In this document: piece by piece, positions 1 to 8,152 of the stretch
How positions within the stretch are numbered: the stretch's first letter is position 1
Layout of the letters: each line of letters starts with the position of its first letter
From: Candidatus Thorarchaeota archaeon
Lineage (GTDB): Archaea > Asgardarchaeota > Thorarchaeia > Thorarchaeales > Thorarchaeaceae
NCBI GenBank assembly: GCA_008080745.1
Contig: SHMX01000005.1
Span: 157,515 to 221,514, forward strand
Reading direction: 5' to 3'
Length of the DNA stretch: 64,000 nt
The notes under the pieces: model-generated
Databases searched by the model: none
Told to the model about the DNA's origin: nothing
The model's input: the letters and a program-made list of their open reading frames with translations, nothing else
Position numbers and translations under genes: made by a program

Positions 1-54
1 AGAACTGAAGAAGGTATATCTGATGAAATCACTTTGTTCTTAACTGTGACTTAA
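1..54 (+). CDS. C-terminal end of an unknown gene, cut by the window edge
   Basis: Frame 1 is open from the first base and ends at a TAA at 52-54, giving the tail RTEEGISDEITLFLTVT. It lies just before the stop of the convergent epimerase gene, where the end of a plus-strand gene would fit. The stretch is too short to identify, and an open frame of 17 codons could occur by chance. Confidence 0.35.
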   Translation, partial: RTEEGISDEITLFLTVT

Positions 55-61
55 GGGCGGT

Positions 62-991
62 TTATCCGAACCGCTCTCTGTACCATTTTATGGTTTCTTC
101 GAGTCCTGTTTCAAAAGGTATAGTGGGTTCGAAATCTAAGAGTTTCTTCGCTTTCTTCAAAGAACCAAAGCTCTCCTTGACATCTCCTGCTCTCGGCGGA
201 CCATGGATAATCTGCACACTCTCAAAGTTATCTGCTATCTTTTTCGCAATCTCCAGAATTGTTAATACTTCTGTACCACAAATGTTGATTATCTCACCTG
301 AAATATCTGCGACCTCAGCTGCCCGAATAGTTGCATCAACTACATCATTCACATGTATCATACTTCTTGTCTGAGTTCCATCTCCATCGATTGTCAAAGG
401 TTTCTCTTGGAGAGCATCATTGATAAAAATCGAAACCACTCCACTATACGCAGAATATGCTTGTCGGGGACCATAGACATTAAAATAACGCAAAAGTGTA
501 GATTCGAGACTGTATGTTTTAATATATGCTTGGATATATTTCTCTGCAGAAGCCTTGGAGGCGGCATAAGGACTAAGACAGTCTATGGGCATCGATTCTG
601 TAATTGGCTGTGTATCAGGATTTCCATATACTGCTGCACTGGAACTGAATACAAATCGTCTTGCATCTCTTTCTTTAGCAAGATTTAGCACATTCAATGT
701 ACCTATGGTGTTGTGTTTGTTTACTAGAAGGGGATCTTCAACACTAAGTTTGACAGACGATATTGCGGCTAGATGAAACACATAATCCAAATCTTGCTCA
801 ATTACTGGAGACAAGTCTTCTGTGATATCCAATTTATGGAACTCAAAGTTTGCACTTGTTGGTAGATTTTCCATTATGCCAGTTGATAGATTATCTATTC
901 CAATAACTGTGAATCCTTTCTCAAGCAATTTATCCGTGAGATGACTTGCTATGAATCCAGCACAACCTGTGACAAGAGCGGTCTTTACCAT
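62..991 (-). CDS. NAD-dependent sugar-nucleotide epimerase/dehydratase (extended SDR)
   Basis: This 309-residue protein is an extended short-chain dehydrogenase of the UDP-glucose 4-epimerase type. The N-terminal Rossmann motif is TGCAGFIASHL (residues 8-18), followed by the acidic stretch GIDNLSTG typical of NAD-binding epimerases. The catalytic triad is visible as the Ser/Thr-rich SSSAAVYG segment and the YAASK motif. RYFNVYGPRQ and the C-terminal WYRERFG also fit GalE/WbpP-type enzymes. Such enzymes make activated sugars for surface glycans. The substrate cannot be read from the sequence. The ATG start has a GAGGGA ribosome site about seven bases upstream. The gene is divergent from the complex I-like operon. 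Confidence 0.9.
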   Translation of the reverse strand: MVKTALVTGCAGFIASHLTDKLLEKGFTVIGIDNLSTGIMENLPTSANFEFHKLDITEDLSPVIEQDLDYVFHLAAISSVKLSVEDPLLVNKHNTIGTLNVLNLAKERDARRFVFSSSAAVYGNPDTQPITESMPIDCLSPYAASKASAEKYIQAYIKTYSLESTLLRYFNVYGPRQAYSAYSGVVSIFINDALQEKPLTIDGDGTQTRSMIHVNDVVDATIRAAEVADISGEIINICGTEVLTILEIAKKIADNFESVQIIHGPPRAGDVKESFGSLKKAKKLLDFEPTIPFETGLEETIKWYRERFG

Positions 992-1147
992 TCTTTTCCC
1001 TCTCTAATGTGGAAATTCTCTCATCTATAATCCTTTCCGCCATTGTTAGTGGTCACTTGATTCATCGTCTTACGAATAAGTTTATGAAGCTGCATCAAGC
1101 GCCGAGATAACAGCAACCACCGTAGTTATGCCTAGGCGGGATTGTCG

Positions 1148-1438
1148 ATGATTTCAGAACCATTCGAGTTTGCACAACTAATTATCCTGGTCCTAGCTGT
1201 TATTTTCCTTGTCGTAGCAATCGAATATCGTAGATTGTCTTTTGCAATCATCTCGTTTGCTGTTGGTAATGGCTTTCTCAGCCTTGCCTTCTTTGCTCTC
1301 GGGGCTCCCATTGTTGCAGCTTTCAATTTCAGTGTCTTTTCAGGCGCTTTCTTGATTGTCTTCCTTGCTACAATGAATCTTGAAGCTCCAGAAGAGGAGA
1401 AACCAGCTAGTCCAGAGGAATCGGAGGTGACTGCGTGA
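1148..1438 (+). CDS. Complex I-like membrane subunit, N-terminal half of NuoJ (MbhD-like)
   Basis: This is a 96-residue protein with three predicted membrane helices and an acidic tail (EAPEEEKPASPEE). The third helix region, NFSVFSGAFLIVFLATMNL, resembles the conserved NuoJ helix (compare VYAGAVMVLFLFVIML). With the next gene it would supply the five helices of one NuoJ, as MbhD and MbhE do in membrane-bound hydrogenases. A TTG at 1142 is in frame, but the AGGCGG site at 1134-1139 is eight bases from ATG 1148 and only two from the TTG, so 1148 is preferred. It is the first gene of a six-gene operon, and its stop overlaps the next start. Confidence 0.75.
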   Translation: MISEPFEFAQLIILVLAVIFLVVAIEYRRLSFAIISFAVGNGFLSLAFFALGAPIVAAFNFSVFSGAFLIVFLATMNLEAPEEEKPASPEESEVTA

Positions 1439-1710
1439 TGAAACATAAAATAGTCGCAGCAGTACTCTCCCTTGTTATAATAATCCTCGTCGGATACCAG
1501 CTGATAGATTTCTCAGCTTTTGTACTAGGTACTCCGGCAGGTGGTACACAACCAGCTGACCTAGCCAACGCTGGACAGGTTTTGGGCGTCATTCGGGACT
1601 GGATCTCATCCTATCGAGCCATTGACGTTCTTATTCAAGCAACCTTACTGCTTGCAGCTGTTATGGGTGTGTCTGCTCTAGTTCGGTCGATGTACATGGA
1701 GGAATCCTAA
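1438..1710 (+). CDS. Complex I-like membrane subunit, C-terminal half of NuoJ (MbhE-like)
   Basis: This 90-residue protein has two membrane helices, one at the N-terminus and one near the C-terminus. The segment RAIDVLIQATLLLAAVMGVS resembles the Y-R-G-x-D-T-L-G-E-x-T-V-L-F-T-A pattern of MbhE/MrpB-type proteins and the last helices of NuoJ. GGAGGTGA at 1423-1430 lies seven bases before ATG 1438, so this start is preferred to the in-frame GTG at 1435. The start overlaps the previous stop (TGATG), which suggests translational coupling. It is probably part of the proton pathway of the membrane arm. Confidence 0.7.
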   Translation: MKHKIVAAVLSLVIIILVGYQLIDFSAFVLGTPAGGTQPADLANAGQVLGVIRDWISSYRAIDVLIQATLLLAAVMGVSALVRSMYMEES

Positions 1711-1712
1711 TC

Positions 1713-2042
1713 ATGTTTGATATGCTTCATATCTATCTTATTGTAGGTCTAGCCCTCTATATGCTAGGGATATACGCTCTTGCTAGTGCCAGAAACATGA
1801 TTAAACTCGTTTTAGGAATCGAGATTCTTGTGGCAGCGGCTAACTTGAACTTCCTAGCTCTGGCAGGTTTCACGACCAGTCCTAGTGTACTTGGTCCCAT
1901 TGATCCCATGGCACAGACCTTTGTGATTCTCTCAATCTGTGTAGGCGGTGCCATTGCCGCTGTGGCAATGAGTCTGATTGTAAATGCCTACTATCATTAT
2001 GGAACTCTTGATGTTCGAGAACTTAGGAGGCTAAGAGAATGA
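1713..2042 (+). CDS. nuoK: NADH-quinone oxidoreductase-like subunit K
   Basis: This 109-residue protein has three membrane helices and belongs to the NuoK/MrpC/MbhG family. Helix 2 carries the conserved buried glutamate in KLVLGIEILVAAANLNF, and helix 3 carries the second acidic position after DPMAQTFVILSI. The C-terminal YGTLDVRELRRLRE is typical of NuoK-like proteins. The subunit links the antiporter-like subunits to subunit J and takes part in proton transfer. A TGGAGGA ribosome site precedes the ATG. The gene starts two bases after the previous stop and overlaps nuoL by four bases (ATGA). Confidence 0.88.
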   Translation: MFDMLHIYLIVGLALYMLGIYALASARNMIKLVLGIEILVAAANLNFLALAGFTTSPSVLGPIDPMAQTFVILSICVGGAIAAVAMSLIVNAYYHYGTLDVRELRRLRE

Positions 2043-4054
2043 TATTTCCAATCGAATTAGCTGGATGGTTGGTATTTGTAATTCCCGTTATCGGTGCTCT
2101 CCTTACCCCTGTATTTGGTAAGATTCATGATACACTACGGGATGCAATGGCCGTTTTGGTGGGATTTGCGACTGCATTTGTTGCTGTTGATATGGGTCTT
2201 GATTTGTTATTCAACCCTCGAGTTCTAGACTTGAGCCTGCTTAAGTGGACTGTAGTAGGTAGTACAGCTATCGAGTTTGGAGTGCTTATTGATCCTCTTT
2301 CCGTCCTACTAGCATGTATAGCTGGAGGAATCGGCTCCCTGATTATCCTTTACAGTATTGGATATATGACTGGTCACGATGAAGATGGACATGTAATAAA
2401 GGACCCCAGTCTCACACGATATTACTTCTTTATGCAGTTCTTCGTCGCTGGAATGATTCTTTTGGTCATGTCTAACAACCTTCTAATGACCTTTATTGGC
2501 TGGGAAATTGTTGGAATGTGCAGCTATGCTCTCATCGGTTTCTGGCATCAAGTTGAAGCGCCCAGTCCTGTTCCTGAATATGCGACTGAGGGTGAATATA
2601 ATGCGGTCTGTGGAATGAAAGCCTTCATGGTCACCCGTGTAGGTGACATCGGTCTTCTTGCAGGCATTGTACTACTATTCTTTATGACTGGTACTTTCAA
2701 CTACACAGAGATTCTAGCAACTGCACCCACATGGATTGCAGGACTTACAGCTTTCACTACATGGCTATTACCAATTGTGGCAATCTTGATCTTTGCAGGT
2801 CCAATCGGCAAGAGTGCTCAATTTCCATTACATATTTGGTTACCAGAAGCGATGGCTGGACCTACAACTGTTAGTGCACTTATTCATGCTGCAGCAATGG
2901 TAAAGGCTGGAGTGTATCTAGTTGCTCGCATTGTACCTCTCTTCATTGAGATAGCAATCGATGTTGCAGGACTGATTGTCTTTTTCCAAGTTGTAGCTTG
3001 GATCGGAGCAATCACGGCGTTTATGGCAGCAACCATGGCAATGGTACAAGATGAGATCAAGAAAGTTCTCGCTTATTCTACTATCTCACAACTTGGTTAC
3101 ATGTTCATGGCTCTTGGAGCTACAGGGTTAGTAGCTGAAAGTGTCGCAGCATATAGTGCCGGTGCTTTCCATTTACTAGCTCATGCTGTATTCAAAGCAC
3201 TTCTATTCCTTGCCGCGGGTTCTGTGCTTCACGCAGTTCAGAGCAAGTCTATGAATGATATGGGAGGTCTCGGAAGAGACATGAAGATAACCGCTGTGAC
3301 CTTCACTTTTGGTGCTTTGGCACTATCCGGTGTCCCGCCCTTCATTGGTTTCTTCTCAAAGGAACTCATATTTGAGGCACTCTGGCATGGACACCAATAT
3401 ATCCTGTTCATCATGGCTTTTGTGACAGCTATTCTAACAGCATTCTATACGTTCAGAATGCTTGGAATGACTTTCTTCGGTGAAAAATCTGACCATGTAA
3501 AGGAGATGGAGTCTCACGGACATCCTATCCATGAGTCCCCGCTGGTAATGACCCTACCCCTAATGATACTTGCATTTGCAGCATTGGTTGGAGGATTCTT
3601 TGAAGGCTATTTCTTCAACTTCTTCACACCAATCGGTGAAGGTCTCACTCATGCATTTGATTGGTCTCATCTACCAGTATTCCCCATTGGCATCACAACA
3701 CTGTTCACTGCAGTAGTCCTCGTTGTTGGAATTGTCCCCTCTTACTTCATCTACTTCAAGGGTAAGGGTGACTTCTCAGGACTCAGAAATGGCCCATTGG
3801 GCAAATTCCTAGAGAACCGTTGGTATATCAACGCGATTTTCAACAGGATCTTCGTGGATGGATATCTATGGGTAAGTAATGGACTGAAGAACCGGTTAGA
3901 AGCAGGACTTCTCAAACTCAGTGGAAATGTTGCTGAGGGAATGGATGATGTTTCTAAAGGTTGGAGAAAAACCATGACTGGTGTGCTCAATACAAATGTC
4001 TTGGGCATGATGATGGGAATCATCGCGTTTCTCCTGATACTTATGTTCCTATAG
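2039..4054 (+). CDS. nuoL: NADH-quinone oxidoreductase-like subunit L (antiporter-like pump)
   Basis: This 671-residue polytopic protein is a NuoL. The Proton_antipo domain includes FIGWEIVGMCSYALIGFWH, GPIGKSAQFPLHIWLPEAM and GPTTVSALIHAAAMVKAGVY, which hold the key glutamate and lysines of the proton channel. TISQLGYMFMALG is also conserved. After about residue 560 comes a region matching the long lateral amphipathic helix and its final membrane anchor, which is diagnostic of NuoL rather than NuoM. It should pump protons in the membrane arm of a complex I-like enzyme. The AGGAGG site before the start lies inside nuoK. Length is slightly above the E. coli protein. Confidence 0.95.
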   Translation: MIFPIELAGWLVFVIPVIGALLTPVFGKIHDTLRDAMAVLVGFATAFVAVDMGLDLLFNPRVLDLSLLKWTVVGSTAIEFGVLIDPLSVLLACIAGGIGSLIILYSIGYMTGHDEDGHVIKDPSLTRYYFFMQFFVAGMILLVMSNNLLMTFIGWEIVGMCSYALIGFWHQVEAPSPVPEYATEGEYNAVCGMKAFMVTRVGDIGLLAGIVLLFFMTGTFNYTEILATAPTWIAGLTAFTTWLLPIVAILIFAGPIGKSAQFPLHIWLPEAMAGPTTVSALIHAAAMVKAGVYLVARIVPLFIEIAIDVAGLIVFFQVVAWIGAITAFMAATMAMVQDEIKKVLAYSTISQLGYMFMALGATGLVAESVAAYSAGAFHLLAHAVFKALLFLAAGSVLHAVQSKSMNDMGGLGRDMKITAVTFTFGALALSGVPPFIGFFSKELIFEALWHGHQYILFIMAFVTAILTAFYTFRMLGMTFFGEKSDHVKEMESHGHPIHESPLVMTLPLMILAFAALVGGFFEGYFFNFFTPIGEGLTHAFDWSHLPVFPIGITTLFTAVVLVVGIVPSYFIYFKGKGDFSGLRNGPLGKFLENRWYINAIFNRIFVDGYLWVSNGLKNRLEAGLLKLSGNVAEGMDDVSKGWRKTMTGVLNTNVLGMMMGIIAFLLILMFL

Positions 4055-4067
4055 GAGGCTGAAAGAA

Positions 4068-5591
4068 ATGCAATTATTCACACTACCAATACTCTCGGAA
4101 TACCCAATGATTCTAACACTCCTCGGCCTCATTGCAGGTGGGTTATTGACCCTACTGGTAGGACAGAAGTCCGAAAAAGGTGGTCAGGCTATGGCAGCTC
4201 TATCTCTTTTGGGCGGGCTGTTTCTCAACATCCTATTGGTCCTTCAGATTTGGAATGGAGCAACTGTCTTTCATGACATTGTATGGCTTGGGAATCCATC
4301 TAATCCAATCATGACCCTAGGTTTCCTTGGTGATGGACTCAGTGCAGCTGTAGCTATCCTCATTCTTGGACTTGGATTGTTCTCTGTACTATTCTCCTTC
4401 GTATACATGAAAAAGGTGGAGAATCCTGGCTTATACTATTCTCTCATGGTCTGGTTTGTTGCAGCCATGGTTGGAGTGGTTTATGCAACCAACCTCATGC
4501 AGTTCTTCATATTCTATGAGCTCATGTTAATCCCTGCATTCATTCTGGTCTATCTCTATGGTGTGTCAGAAGATGCTCAGGAGAGATCGAGGAATGCTTT
4601 ACAGTTCTGGGTCTGGACTGCTCTTGGTGGACTCATCTCATTGCTGGCCACATTCATTCTATTCGGTGCAACCGGAACAATGGATATCGCAGTTCTATAC
4701 ACCTCACCTTTAGCTGTCAGCACAGCTCAAACCATAGGTATAATCTTCTTGCTTGGATTTGGAATCAAGCTAGGTCTTGTACCACTACATGTCTGGGCTC
4801 CTCCCGTTTACCGAGAGGCTCCTATGCCTGTATTGGTCCTCCTTAGTGGTGCCATGACCAAGACTGCTGCATATGGTGTGATCAGAATCGTCATTCCAAT
4901 TGTTTGGACTGCCATGGAGACCTTCACAACAGGTCTTATGACTATTGCAATCATCACCATGTTTTACGGTGCAATGCTTGCTATTGCTCAGAAAGACTTG
5001 AAGATGATGCTAGCATACTCAAGCATCAGTCAGCTTGGCTATCTGATGTTTGGGTATTCCACCATGACTCTGATGGGTCTAAGTGGGGCTGCTTTCCAAT
5101 TGATTAACCACGGCATTCTAGCAAGTCTTACTTTCTTCTGCGCTGGTGCGCTAAAGATGAAGACAGGCACTCTGGAATTTGATAAACTTGGTGGGTTGGC
5201 TCCTAAGATGCCTATATTGGCAAGCATCTACATTCTTGGTGCCCTTGCTCTGGCAGGTACACCACCTCTATCAGCATTTGCTGGTGAATGGATGATATTT
5301 GCTGGTGCCGCACAGTTGGCAACTTCAGCAAATGCCTCGGTTATATTGGTCATCTTGACAGTCCTCGGTGTTGTCGCAACAGGCCTGACTGCAGGGTATT
5401 ACCTCTGGTCAATCAGACGTATATTCTTAGGACCTATTCGTGATGGGTTCGAACAAGTTACTGACCCGCCCAAGATCATTCTTGGTATCATTGCCATTCT
5501 TGCGATAATAGTCGTTGTTCTTGGTGTGTGGCCCTGGTTACTCTGGAGGTTCATGAATCCTGTTTTGTCAGGACTACTTGGAGGAGGCTGA
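4068..5591 (+). CDS. nuoM: NADH-quinone oxidoreductase-like subunit M (antiporter-like pump)
   Basis: This 507-residue membrane protein has about 14 helices. Its family motifs are FFIFYELMLIPAFILVYLYG (with the channel glutamate), LGFGIKLGLVPLHVWAPPVY and REAPMPVLVLLSGAMTKTAAY, followed by AYSSISQLGYLMFG. These identify NuoM. It follows nuoL after 13 bases with an AGGAGG site just before the ATG. The stop lies four bases before the nuoN start. It should act with L and N in proton translocation. The partner redox module is not encoded in this window. Confidence 0.94.
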   Translation: MQLFTLPILSEYPMILTLLGLIAGGLLTLLVGQKSEKGGQAMAALSLLGGLFLNILLVLQIWNGATVFHDIVWLGNPSNPIMTLGFLGDGLSAAVAILILGLGLFSVLFSFVYMKKVENPGLYYSLMVWFVAAMVGVVYATNLMQFFIFYELMLIPAFILVYLYGVSEDAQERSRNALQFWVWTALGGLISLLATFILFGATGTMDIAVLYTSPLAVSTAQTIGIIFLLGFGIKLGLVPLHVWAPPVYREAPMPVLVLLSGAMTKTAAYGVIRIVIPIVWTAMETFTTGLMTIAIITMFYGAMLAIAQKDLKMMLAYSSISQLGYLMFGYSTMTLMGLSGAAFQLINHGILASLTFFCAGALKMKTGTLEFDKLGGLAPKMPILASIYILGALALAGTPPLSAFAGEWMIFAGAAQLATSANASVILVILTVLGVVATGLTAGYYLWSIRRIFLGPIRDGFEQVTDPPKIILGIIAILAIIVVVLGVWPWLLWRFMNPVLSGLLGGG

Positions 5592-5595
5592 TATC

Positions 5596-7170
5596 ATGCA
5601 ATTAGATCTATTCATCATACCCGAACTAAGCACAGTGATGCCAGTATTATTACCTGTACTCTTCGCACTGCTCGTAGCAGTCTTATCAGAAATAGTGCTG
5701 TTCACTAAGAATCGTGTGCCCAGAGGACTTCCTGATTTCATAGCAGTTATCGGGTTTGGATTCACCTTTCTCTATTCCTACTTATTAGGTCTTGAAGTCT
5801 GGAACAATGGCATTCAGACCTTTGTTTGGAGCTGGGCTGGTGAATCTTTCGGTGGACCTCTTGGAGTAGTATTAGCAGCTGATATGTTCTCTGTGATGTT
5901 GATGGGACTATTCAGTTTCATGGGCCTTGTTGTGTCCATCTATTCCTTTGGATATATGAAGGGCGAGAGCAGACTTCCTCAGTACTATGTACTCCTACTC
6001 CTTATGGTTGCGGGTATGAATGGTGTAGTCATTTCTGGTGACCTTTTCACCCTTTTCCTCTTCTATGAGACCATGGGACTCTCCAGCTTCATTCTCGTTG
6101 CTTTCAGAAGAAACTGGGAGGGTATAGAGGCCGCAATAAAATATCTGATGATGTCAGCTATCGGATCAACTCTGATTCTATACTCGTCAAGCTTCCTATA
6201 TGGCCTAACTGGGACCCTGAATCTCGGTGCTATGTCTGTAGCAATACAGTCCAGTCCTAGTAATCCTATGATACCAATATTAATCGCCTTACTTATTGCT
6301 GGATTTGGAGTCAAGGGTGCGATTGTCCCATTCGCAGCTTGGTTGGCCGATGCCCATCCTGCTGCCCCCTCTGGTATCAGCGCTATGCTTTCAGGAGTGG
6401 TTATCAAAGTTGGTATCTATGGTATCATTCGAGTGAATACTCTATTATTCCCGATGACGACCCAGTACTTCAATTGGCCACTGCTCATTGGAATCTTTGC
6501 ATTGGTGACTATGACTGCAGGTAATCTCTGGGCATTGACCCAAAAAGACCTGAAGAGAATGCTTGCTTACAGCTCCATTGCTCAAATTGGATTCATCCTC
6601 TTTGCCTTTGGAACTGCAACTGAATTTGGTTATCAGACTGGAGCGTTTTACATAGTGAGTCATGCACTCACAAAGGGACTTCTGTTCCTCTGTGCAGGAG
6701 CATTCCTGCATTCTATTGGCTCAAGAAACTTGGATGATCTACAAGGTATCGGCAAGAAGATGCCCATTGCTGGTGCATTCTTTGCAATAGGTATTCTTTC
6801 CCTTATGGGCATGCCACCTATGGCTGGATTCTATGCAAAATTCTTGATACTTGCAGCAGGTGCTGAGGTTGGACTTACAAATGGACTCTACATGGCTTTC
6901 ACTCTGATTGCAATCATCAATGCAATCATTGGTCTAGGATACTATCTTAGAATGTTGACTACTGTGTGGTTCAAGCCAGTTTCTGCAGTATCTGAGAAAG
7001 CTCATCGTTCACATCCTGCTATCATTTTCGGCATGTTTGTGCTTGGTGTCGCTCTCTTAGTTATTGGTGTGTATCCAGCACCAATATACAGTATCACAGA
7101 AGCCGCAGGGAGTGCTCTCTATAACTTCGGTGATTTAGTTCTCCAGATATTGAGTGCTGGAGCCCCCTAG
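5596..7170 (+). CDS. nuoN: NADH-quinone oxidoreductase-like subunit N (antiporter-like pump)
   Basis: This 524-residue antiporter-like subunit has about 14 helices. Recognisable segments are FLFYETMGLSSFILVAFRRN, GFGVKGAIVPFAAWLADAHP and AAPSGISAMLSGVVIKVGIY, with AYSSIAQIGFILFA after them. By position and sequence it is NuoN-like, although the DAHPAAPSGISAMLSG segment is also close to MrpD/MbhH proteins. The open frame reaches back to a TTG at 5578, but GGAGGAGG at 5580-5587 is correctly placed only for ATG 5596. The stop codon TAG lies inside the palindrome of the operon terminator. Confidence 0.9.
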   Translation: MQLDLFIIPELSTVMPVLLPVLFALLVAVLSEIVLFTKNRVPRGLPDFIAVIGFGFTFLYSYLLGLEVWNNGIQTFVWSWAGESFGGPLGVVLAADMFSVMLMGLFSFMGLVVSIYSFGYMKGESRLPQYYVLLLLMVAGMNGVVISGDLFTLFLFYETMGLSSFILVAFRRNWEGIEAAIKYLMMSAIGSTLILYSSSFLYGLTGTLNLGAMSVAIQSSPSNPMIPILIALLIAGFGVKGAIVPFAAWLADAHPAAPSGISAMLSGVVIKVGIYGIIRVNTLLFPMTTQYFNWPLLIGIFALVTMTAGNLWALTQKDLKRMLAYSSIAQIGFILFAFGTATEFGYQTGAFYIVSHALTKGLLFLCAGAFLHSIGSRNLDDLQGIGKKMPIAGAFFAIGILSLMGMPPMAGFYAKFLILAAGAEVGLTNGLYMAFTLIAIINAIIGLGYYLRMLTTVWFKPVSAVSEKAHRSHPAIIFGMFVLGVALLVIGVYPAPIYSITEAAGSALYNFGDLVLQILSAGAP

Positions 7171-7200
7171 GGGGCTCTTGCCTCTCCCTTTCTTTTTTCG
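7161..7200 (+). terminator. Hairpin terminator of the nuo-like operon, overlapping the nuoN stop
   Basis: A perfect 16-base palindrome AGCCCCCTAGGGGGCT occupies 7161-7176, followed by a pyrimidine/T-rich tract ending CTTTCTTTTTTC. The nuoN stop TAG (7168-7170) is at its centre. It fits an intrinsic-type terminator. Confidence 0.75.
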
Positions 7201-7339
7201 ACATATTTATAGATGAATCTCTATTCGCACACTGAAAATCTGCTAAATGAAAATGTACCTGTCCAAAACTTTAATTATATCTAATTACGGGCGTTAGTAT
7301 GGTTCGTTCAGATACCAGAGTAATGGGAGGCGATATATC

Positions 7340-8104
7340 ATGCTTGTAGTCTTTCTAGTGTTGTTCATACTGTCTTTCATATGTGAATATGCGGCAGCCA
7401 CATTAGGAATGGGTTATGGTACGACTCTCGCTCCCCTTCTCCTCATTGCAGGATATGCTCCTTTGGTATTGGTGCCTGTCATTCTCTTTAGTCAATTCTT
7501 TGCAGGGTTTATAGCTGCAGGATTTCATCACAAGTTCGAAAATATGGATTTGAAAGATAATCATCAACGATCTGCTATAACGATTTTTACAATAACAGGA
7601 ATAATCGGTGTTGTTGTATCTATATTGGCAAGTATTTCTCTTCCCTCAATTATCGTGAAGACATACATTGCAATCACTGTCATTCTGGTCGGCATTCTCA
7701 CCTTTGTGGATGGTGGTCATCATACTCCCTATTCACAGAGAAAATTAGCTGGATTGGGGATATTAGCAGCCTTCAACAAGGGTATGTCTGGGGGAGGTTA
7801 CGGCCCAATCACTACGGCTGGCCAAATGATAAGCGGAATTCCTCCAAGAGCGGCCATTGCCATCACGGCCTTAGTTGAAGGTATTATTTGCATAATTGGT
7901 GTTATACTCTACTATCTATTAGCAGCTCCAGTAGACCTATTATTACTTGCCAGTGTAACGGCTGGTGGGATTGTAGCCGCACCTCTTTCTGCATTCACAA
8001 CAAAGACTCTCAAGCAAGAGTCTGTTAAGAAGGCTGTAGCCATTGCCATTATTCTGATAGGTATTGTTAGCCTCTTCCTTGTGATAATATATCCAGTGTC
8101 CTAA
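7340..8104 (+). CDS. TauE/SafE-family membrane permease, probably for a sulfur oxyanion
   Basis: This 254-residue protein has about eight membrane helices in two similar halves, as in the TauE/SafE (sulfite exporter) family. The start of each half is recognisable: EYAAATLGMGYGTTLAPLL near the N-terminus and AAFNKGMSGGGYGPITTAGQ near residue 155, both glycine-rich with G-Y-G-x-T/I. Family members carry sulfite, sulfonates or other organic anions. Because the next gene is ATP sulfurylase, sulfate or sulfite transport is a reasonable inference. A TATA-like TTTAATTATA lies near 7270. It is the first gene of the sulfate-activation cluster. Confidence 0.82.
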   Translation: MLVVFLVLFILSFICEYAAATLGMGYGTTLAPLLLIAGYAPLVLVPVILFSQFFAGFIAAGFHHKFENMDLKDNHQRSAITIFTITGIIGVVVSILASISLPSIIVKTYIAITVILVGILTFVDGGHHTPYSQRKLAGLGILAAFNKGMSGGGYGPITTAGQMISGIPPRAAIAITALVEGIICIIGVILYYLLAAPVDLLLLASVTAGGIVAAPLSAFTTKTLKQESVKKAVAIAIILIGIVSLFLVIIYPVS

Positions 8105-8152
8105 GAGATGATAGTATGAACCTTACTAACGATTGAATTAGATAGGTGACAA

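Noticed and set aside
1148-7170. Operon read as an Mrp-type Na+/H+ antiporter
   Set aside because: Subunit L carries the NuoL-type lateral helix and separate L, M and N are present, while MrpE, MrpF and MrpG are absent.
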